A stretch of DNA of 64,000 nt from Bacteroidota bacterium (lineage in GTDB: Bacteria; Bacteroidota; Ignavibacteria; UBA10030; UBA8401), in the NCBI GenBank assembly GCA_008933835.1, contig WBUG01000006.1, positions 21,690-85,689 of the forward strand, in the 5' to 3' direction. Below the pieces are notes generated by a model. That model ran no database searches and was not told where the DNA came from. It saw nothing but the letters and a program-made list of their open reading frames with translations. Position numbers and translations under genes: made by a program. This document shows, piece after piece, positions 59,101-64,000 of this stretch (position 1 is its first letter; each line of letters starts with the position of its first letter).

Positions 59101-62100
59101 AGACCACCACATCGACCGGATTATCGAACCCATCGGTCATGGTAAGGGTGACATCGCCGAATGTGTGCGGACCGTTGTTGGAGGCTGCCACGGAACCGGT
59201 CGAGATGTTCGCGCTGCCGACCGGTGCACCGGAGGCTACCCATGCCGCATCGCCTAGAGAGAGTGAATTTTCGTTCACCAGGTCAACGACCGTACTTCCG
59301 CTTCCTTCGTTGAACTGCCAATAGTGCAGCAGATCCGCCGGGATGCCCGACAGGGTCTTGAACATGTTCTCCCGGATCTCAGATTGCGTGCGGACATCGC
59401 CCCAGATCCGTATTTCATCGATATCGCCGGAATAATAGTAGTTCTCAAAGTAGTCCGTTGCAGGATAGAACCATTGCATCCCGGTCATGAGCGCGCCGAT
59501 ATTGCCGCTCGATGTCGCTTCGAGCACTCCGTTCACATAGAGTTTCGCCGGACTTCCTTCCGCGCCGGTCAGCACCACATGATACCATTGACCGGCTACC
59601 GCCGTGGTTGTCCCGGTGATGTCGATATCACTGGCCGCATTGTTATCATACACGCGGCCGAAGAACTTCCCTGTTGCATCCAGGGCGATCCAAAGGTAAT
59701 CCTCTCCGTGATCCAGCACCACCATTTGCGAGCCGATCGACGCTGGTTTTACCCACACTTCGTAGGTGAAGGCATTCGGAATGGCGAATGAGCTGTTGGA
59801 GGAAGAATATCCGTTACCGTCGTACTGAAAAGCATGCCCGGATGTTGTGTCGAACGGATATCCGGATACACTGTTGGTTTGATCGGACGTAGTTCCGGGA
59901 GCCGACGTTTTATACTTTTCAATTCCCGATAGGCCGTTGTACTCGAACACAGCAACATGATAGGTCGTGTTAACGGTCAGCCCTGTAACAGGAACATTTG
60001 TTGAGACGCCGTTATAGACCACATAACTGCCGTCACCGAGATCGGTGCCGGATCCGAACGATGCATTGGCGGTATATGTTGTATTGTCCGACGGAGTCCA
60101 TGTCACCGCCGAACCTTGTTTCATCACGACGATGCGTCCCGTACCGCTGCCGTTGGTCCAATTGACCTTCAATTGCGTGCCGTAATCATTCGTGATATTC
60201 ACACCGCTGGCACTGGTCGTCGGTGCGGACGGCGTCGTATTCTCAAGAATTTTCAAATCGACGTTGCTGAGATAATCCTTCCCAATGATATCGAGGTCCC
60301 CATCCACATCATAATCCATGATCGTCATACCGGGCATGCGGACATTGAACATTGCCTGCTGGTTGAAAACGCCGCTACCGTTATTGTAGGCGACATTCAT
60401 ACCCGTCACATTCTGAAACACAAACGCTAGATCGATGTCTCCATCCCCGTCAAGATCGCCAGCCCTACCAACAGCGGGCAGAATACTCAATGTATAGGTC
60501 GTTCCTGATCCGAATGTGCCGTCACCATTATTCAAAATAACGACAAATCCATCATTGTTATTCCCCCCGGACGCCATAACGTCAAGATAACCGTCTCCGT
60601 TAAAATCTTGGGCAATAATCTCTTGAACGTCCGAAGCATTGAACGCATAGGAAACAGCGGAGGCGAACACTTCATTCCCATTGTTTTTCAAAATGCGCAG
60701 GTTTCCCGCCGCTGCAAACAGAATATCAACATCACCATCGTTGTCGACATCTCCGGATGTCATACGATATTGTCCCGCAGTGACGGGATAGGAATCTGTA
60801 TTTGTCCATCCGGTTGAATTATACGCTATTGTAAATTGGCTCGCGCCATTTGCATAATAGGCGATATCCAGCTTGCCATCATTGTTAAAGTCTTTCACTT
60901 CGTGCCCATAGTAAACAGCTGAACTGCCGGTATTGATACTGTCGTAGAGTGAGAACGTTCCGCTGCCGTTATTCTTTAATATGACGATATACGTTGAGCT
61001 GTTGGAACGTGCCGCAATGATATCGCCATATCCGTCTCCGTCGATATCTCCGTATCGAACAGCCTCGGAATTGCTCAGGTCGGTAACCAAGGCATTACTC
61101 ACCGGAGCATCAAATCCTGCGCCATTATTCTTGCTCACCGTGAAACCTTGATTATAATACCAACCAACCAGGTCCGGATCGCCGTCGTTATCGACATCAG
61201 CAGAGAGAAACCGCGATTCCGACTTACTGAAATGACTCGATACGGTCGTCGCACTAAAGAAGCCGGGACCGGTGCCGGTTGCCGCAACCGTGAACGAGGA
61301 GGTCTTCGGCGTCAGGAAACTCAAAGCACTGCTACTTGCTATACTGTTCTTGAGCGTTATGGAGACCACTTCCCCGGCACGGAAATATCCCGTGGGATTG
61401 AACGTCATGGTCTTGGACGGGCCGTCGTACGAGATACTGCCGGCGATCGGACCGGAGATGGAACCATAGACCTTCACATTCGAGGCATTCAAGGAGTCCG
61501 AACGCACAGGAACGTTGAAGGTCACGGTGATGTTCGCCGCCGTATCCACATCCAGCCCATTGGCGGTCGGCGAGATGGAACTGATCACGAGAGCATCCTC
61601 GGAGGTAGTGAAACTCAGTGCGCTGCCTTCAGAAGCGCCGACACTGTTCACACCGATCGCTTTGAAGTCGTACATGGTGTTCTGCTGCAGACCGGTCAAT
61701 GCGGCGGAGATGCTCGTCGCGGCACCGCCGGCGAATCCGGTCGGAGTGGCGGTGACGGTATCACCGGCCGCGTACGACCCGGCAGAATTGAGTTTGTAGG
61801 CGAACCGAGTGACCGTGCCCAGATTCAAGGCATTCACGACACCGTTCAGCGTGGCACCGGTCGACGTCACGCTCGTCGCGGCTGAGGTCGTGACGCTCGG
61901 CGCGGAAAGAACATTCAGCTTCACCGAGACGCTCCCGCCGCCGTAATTTGCCGCCGCAACATCCATCAGTCCGTCGCCGTTCACGTCGGCGGTGGCGATG
62001 GCATACGGATTGTCGCCGGTGGCATACTCGCCGCCGTTGGAGAAAATGCCGTTGCCGTCATTGATGAAGAGTTTCACGGCATCATTGGCCCCATCGGCGA

Positions 62101-64000
62101 CCATAACATCCAGGTCCCCGTCACCATCGATATCAGCTGCAGCCAATCCACGCGGCTGTGATCCGGTACCGACGCTATAATCAACTTTGGCATTGAAACC
62201 ACCGGAATGATTGTTCTCCAGATATGAGATGGTTCCATTGCCGCCTGCAAGATTCGCAGTCACGACATCGACATATCCGTCGTTGTCAAAATCCCCCGAC
62301 ACCAAAGCCGTCGGAGCCGTTCCAACTGAGTAGTTATTGCCCGAGGCATACCAGTTGGTTCCATTATTGTAGGCGACACGAACGTTGTTCGAACCATTGT
62401 TCACCGAGATGAAATCACGGTCGCCGTCATTATCCATGTCCAATACCACCACACCGACCGGTGAGGTCCCCGCGGAGGCGTTATCCTCAGCCGAGAAGAC
62501 CCCAGAGCCATTGTTCAATTGCATATAGACCTGAATCGATGTTGAATACACTACATCGACATCACCATCGGCATCGATATCCGACAATTTCACATTGTTC
62601 GGACCGGGGGCAGTGCTGTATGTCGTCGCGGAAGAGAATGTACCGGAACCAAGGTTGGTGAATTTCGCGAGTTGATCGGCACTGGTCACGGTCACCACCA
62701 GATCGATGTCCCCGTCACCATCCACATCTCCGGCTGCGACCGATGAAGGGTTGGAGCCCGTGCTCAGCAGCACCTCAGCGGCGTATGTGCCGTCTCCATT
62801 GTTCAGCCGGACGGACACATTGTCACTGCCGCTGTTCACCGCTACGAGATCCGGATCGCCGTCGGCATTCAGATCCGTCAGGATGATGTTCTTCGGTGTG
62901 GTACCGGCGGCATAATCGGTCTTCGCAGCGAACGAAGCACCATTCCCCGCAGCGGTGACGAATTGTGATGCGTATCCCCGCTCCAAAGCAACACCGACAC
63001 TGCTCTGCACCGATTTGGAAACAACAACGCTCACCATCTCACCCGGCACGAAATCGACGCTGGGATTGATCGTGGCGGTGTACGTGCCGGCGTCATACGA
63101 TGACAAGGCCCAAGAATGTACGCCGCTGATCGAACCGACCAGCTTGACGGTGCTGGAGGTCAGTGTTGCTTGATCGATATTCTCATCGAACACAACGACG
63201 ATATTGGCAGATGCCGACTGGTCCAGGGCGCCGTTGGCCGGTGTGATGCTGGCGACATGTCCGCCGTTATAGTTCTTGAACACGGACACGGTAGCGTCAT
63301 TATTGATCGTCACGATGTCCATATCTCCGTCGCCGTCGATATCAGCGGTCGACAGATCGTCTGGATTGTCGGGTACGTTGTGCGTGGTCTGCGAGAACGT
63401 TCCGGTGCCGCTGCCCGAATTGGTAAGGACCGAGAAGGTCTGATCATTGTAATTGGCGACCACCAGGTCCAGATCGCTGTCGGTATCGATATCCACCGCG
63501 CTCACCTGTGTCGGATACCCGCCCACAGAAACATTGTCGGCCGTGAAGAGCGGAATACCGCTGCCGTCCTTGAAATAGGTCAGCCGGTCCGACAGGCCGT
63601 TCAGCCAAACGAGATCCTGCTTGTCACCGAACGTAGAATTGATATCGGCGATCAACGTCGCCGTCGGGCCATCGGTACTGGTCCAATAGTACCGGGTGGC
63701 CATGCTCAGATTCCCGGCCCCGTCGTTGTTCATCTGCTCCACAGAATCGACCGTCGCACAGGCGGCGAGGATGTCCATGTCGCCGTCCTTGTCCAGATCG
63801 CCTGCGGACAGCGCCCCGAACTTGGTGGTGAACTCCTTATCCGTTGACGTGAACGAACCACTTCCATTATTCTTCATGATGTGGAGGTAATTGTTCGTCA
63901 TGTCATTCGTGACGACATCCATGTCACCATCGCCGTCGATATCCACGGCGACCAGGAATTGCGCGTTCGACTGGGGGAAGGTGAATGCAAAATCATTGCG
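56105..64000 (-). CDS. Giant secreted FG-GAP/VCBS, LamG and Fn3-type protein (5' end outside window)
   Basis: At least 2,631 residues are visible and the frame is open to the right edge, so the true N-terminus is missing. There are three FG-GAP/VCBS blocks (~1-230, ~345-690, ~905-1260) with about 18 calcium-binding motifs such as DIDGDGDMDVV. Two SbsA-type Ig segments lie between (SITPANGALDQSASANIVVV, SISPTANGLDVDTAANITVT). Fn3-like domains and two LamG domains (YEVWVKPASIGSQMVVLDHG; LEAWIKPSGFSSMAGIISKY) follow. Two copies of module X come later, and a T9SS type A sorting tail ends the protein. It is probably a surface adhesin or glycan-binding protein. Confidence 0.92.
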   Translation of the reverse strand, partial: RNDFAFTFPQSNAQFLVAVDIDGDGDMDVVTNDMTNNYLHIMKNNGSGSFTSTDKEFTTKFGALSAGDLDKDGDMDILAACATVDSVEQMNNDGAGNLSMATRYYWTSTDGPTATLIADINSTFGDKQDLVWLNGLSDRLTYFKDGSGIPLFTADNVSVGGYPTQVSAVDIDTDSDLDLVVANYNDQTFSVLTNSGSGTGTFSQTTHNVPDNPDDLSTADIDGDGDMDIVTINNDATVSVFKNYNGGHVASITPANGALDQSASANIVVVFDENIDQATLTSSTVKLVGSISGVHSWALSSYDAGTYTATINPSVDFVPGEMVSVVVSKSVQSSVGVALERGYASQFVTAAGNGASFAAKTDYAAGTTPKNIILTDLNADGDPDLVAVNSGSDNVSVRLNNGDGTYAAEVLLSTGSNPSSVAAGDVDGDGDIDLVVTVTSADQLAKFTNLGSGTFSSATTYSTAPGPNNVKLSDIDADGDVDVVYSTSIQVYMQLNNGSGVFSAEDNASAGTSPVGVVVLDMDNDGDRDFISVNNGSNNVRVAYNNGTNWYASGNNYSVGTAPTALVSGDFDNDGYVDVVTANLAGGNGTISYLENNHSGGFNAKVDYSVGTGSQPRGLAAADIDGDGDLDVMVADGANDAVKLFINDGNGIFSNGGEYATGDNPYAIATADVNGDGLMDVAAANYGGGSVSVKLNVLSAPSVTTSAATSVTSTGATLNGVVNALNLGTVTRFAYKLNSAGSYAAGDTVTATPTGFAGGAATSISAALTGLQQNTMYDFKAIGVNSVGASEGSALSFTTSEDALVISSISPTANGLDVDTAANITVTFNVPVRSDSLNASNVKVYGSISGPIAGSISYDGPSKTMTFNPTGYFRAGEVVSITLKNSIASSSALSFLTPKTSSFTVAATGTGPGFFSATTVSSHFSKSESRFLSADVDNDGDPDLVGWYYNQGFTVSKNNGAGFDAPVSNALVTDLSNSEAVRYGDIDGDGYGDIIAARSNSSTYIVILKNNGSGTFSLYDSINTGSSAVYYGHEVKDFNNDGKLDIAYYANGASQFTIAYNSTGWTNTDSYPVTAGQYRMTSGDVDNDGDVDILFAAAGNLRILKNNGNEVFASAVSYAFNASDVQEIIAQDFNGDGYLDVMASGGNNNDGFVVILNNGDGTFGSGTTYTLSILPAVGRAGDLDGDGDIDLAFVFQNVTGMNVAYNNGSGVFNQQAMFNVRMPGMTIMDYDVDGDLDIIGKDYLSNVDLKILENTTPSAPTTSASGVNITNDYGTQLKVNWTNGSGTGRIVVMKQGSAVTWTPSDNTTYTANASFGSGTDLGDGSYVVYNGVSTNVPVTGLTVNTTYHVAVFEYNGLSGIEKYKTSAPGTTSDQTNSVSGYPFDTTSGHAFQYDGNGYSSSNSSFAIPNAFTYEVWVKPASIGSQMVVLDHGEDYLWIALDATGKFFGRVYDNNAASDIDITGTTTAVAGQWYHVVLTGAEGSPAKLYVNGVLEATSSGNIGALMTGMQWFYPATDYFENYYYSGDIDEIRIWGDVRTQSEIRENMFKTLSGIPADLLHYWQFNEGSGSTVVDLVNENSLSLGDAAWVASGAPVGSANISTGSVAASNNGPHTFGDVTLTMTDGFDNPVDVVVSELTADPSNYPAGFGSSVGGKYFVINLFGDPGTFSTSLTLTFGAGAITMAQQNEPSLLSLYKRESNSSGAWTLVATATAADSVTGQVTWAGITSFSQFLAVSEDNEVPPTLTITKEDGADWTLAENQDRISDDIWLTREDYGVLFNIKTESSPNSDSSPAGTEWALGKISDGIETLTFDAFRNLRDGDGMDGSLSNLPGKDVVLHLIAEDIYFDVHFNSWSSGGDGGFSYTRSLKPLELIQNGYSNLTPTSVTVSGQIHSKTTTATAYVIYGTVSGTYTDSVLITPGTIPADTVYTLSKTLTGLSDGTTYYYRFAASNGSLYARSSERSVRPHTVQYWNKDNGTITFTKDDYDDWNLAENQDRINNDVWLTRKDNEGLFNIRSESGYDGDQDTSPAGTEWAVGSINDGVENLTFDTWYNTQQALGGGGGPEPAKKGDVQTTSAAGPPDMVGLDMVMHLIDEDIYIDVKFLSWTQSDEGGGFSYQRASAPLMGSATHATNVGAATATVHGSVYSTGYNATAKFFYGTSSGVYTDSIAATPSSITMNTATSVSADLTGLSPGVLYYVKLKSQNDTMSHRSGDMTVMTMSGTQANSLRFDGSDDHVRIEDANAFDLTNTYTLEAWIKPSGFSSMAGIISKYHSNGSNGYFIRLSNNHPYTGIRFDEQETASGILTAGNWYHIAAVNNNGTRTLYVNGSPVSIDGEPFTTSSNSDHIAIGSDFGGRFFNGDIDEVRIWNVARTQQQIQDNMNLPFTSAQSGLVGYWQLNAGTGTVAHGHGTAGGDGRLMNFNFTGSSGWVNSEAPLSVELTSFTATAKRFNAELAWGTATETDNYGFEVERRLAGTVNAGVAPAEAWSKVGFVEGNGTTNAPKEYSYTDRNLKAGKYVYRLKQVDRSGKFGYSAEVEVNVGVVPLVFTLEQNYPNPFNPSTTIGFTLEKSGMTTLKVYDIVGREVATLVNGTLDAGVYHQARFDASRFASGIYFARLQSGGKTMLKKMMLVK

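Overview
The window is about 64 kb of GC-rich bacterial chromosome with ordinary gene density. The organism looks like a Gram-negative member of the Fibrobacterota-Chlorobiota-Bacteroidota (FCB) group, most likely Ignavibacteria/Chlorobi-like. The reasons are the Kdo transferase (lipopolysaccharide), two secreted proteins ending in the type A, T9SS-like sorting domain with the YPNPFNPTT motif, and promoters of E. coli type (TTGNNN, 17 bp, TATATT) rather than the Bacteroidota -33/-7 type. The lineage is inference; the 16S sequence here would settle it. Two hydrogenase systems point to an anaerobic or facultative hydrogen-metabolising lifestyle.

Layout. 1-5.3 kb is a leftward operon rng, fsa/tal, gcvT, comB, ftsK (ftsK leaves the left edge). 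5.3-5.8 kb is an RNA unit holding tRNA-Ala(CGC) and the 4.5S/SRP RNA, with a long structured leader. 5.8-8.8 kb holds three GDP-sugar genes (fcl, gmd, rmd-like). 8.9-14.4 kb is a complete rRNA operon (16S, tRNA-Ile, tRNA-Ala, 23S, 5S) with tandem promoters, boxA sites, a 23S processing stem and a terminator. 14.5-19.9 kb holds waaA, priA, a Yip1-family gene and tmk.

19.8-42.2 kb is the centre of the window, a leftward hydrogenase island. The upstream part (hoxE-F-U-orf99-Y-H) is a complete NAD-coupled [NiFe] hydrogenase. After a 470-bp intergenic region with five stem-loops comes a second long cluster: a trimeric [FeFe] hydrogenase (hydC, hydB fused to a GltD/NfnB-like NADPH module, hydA), then a second Hox-type [NiFe] enzyme (hoxE fused to hoxF, hoxU, hoxY, hoxH), then protease hycI and hypA-B-F-C-D-E. 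The island therefore holds two [NiFe] hydrogenases, one [FeFe] hydrogenase, three NuoF-type flavoprotein subunits and one full [NiFe] maturation set.

42.5-47.7 kb holds a secreted sialate O-acetylesterase, a small coiled-coil protein and pyruvate phosphate dikinase. 47.9-52.6 kb is a rightward cluster: a MerR regulator with a Cys-rich C-terminus, a membrane-anchored octaheme cytochrome c of the tetrathionate reductase family, a membrane cytochrome b, and two YeeE/YedE transporter halves, the second ending in a rhodanese-like domain without its catalytic Cys. It looks like a sulfur-compound uptake/respiration module. 52.7-54.6 kb is a leftward metal-related set (10TM permease, NifX-like protein, DUF134 regulator, 39-aa membrane peptide), with a perfect 14-bp palindrome before the DUF134 gene. 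54.7-55.1 kb is a tRNA-Val(CAC) unit with a structured leader containing two 43-bp repeats. 55.2-64 kb holds two secreted proteins sharing a repeated, unrecognised ~110-residue module; the second, over 2,600 residues of calcium-binding FG-GAP/VCBS repeats, LamG and Fn3-like domains, runs off the right edge.

Most novel signals: the mixed [FeFe]/[NiFe] island with the HydB-GltD fusion and the cysteine-depleted HoxE domain; the MerR/octaheme/YeeE cluster; the two tRNA units with related structured leaders; and the repeated module in the secreted proteins.
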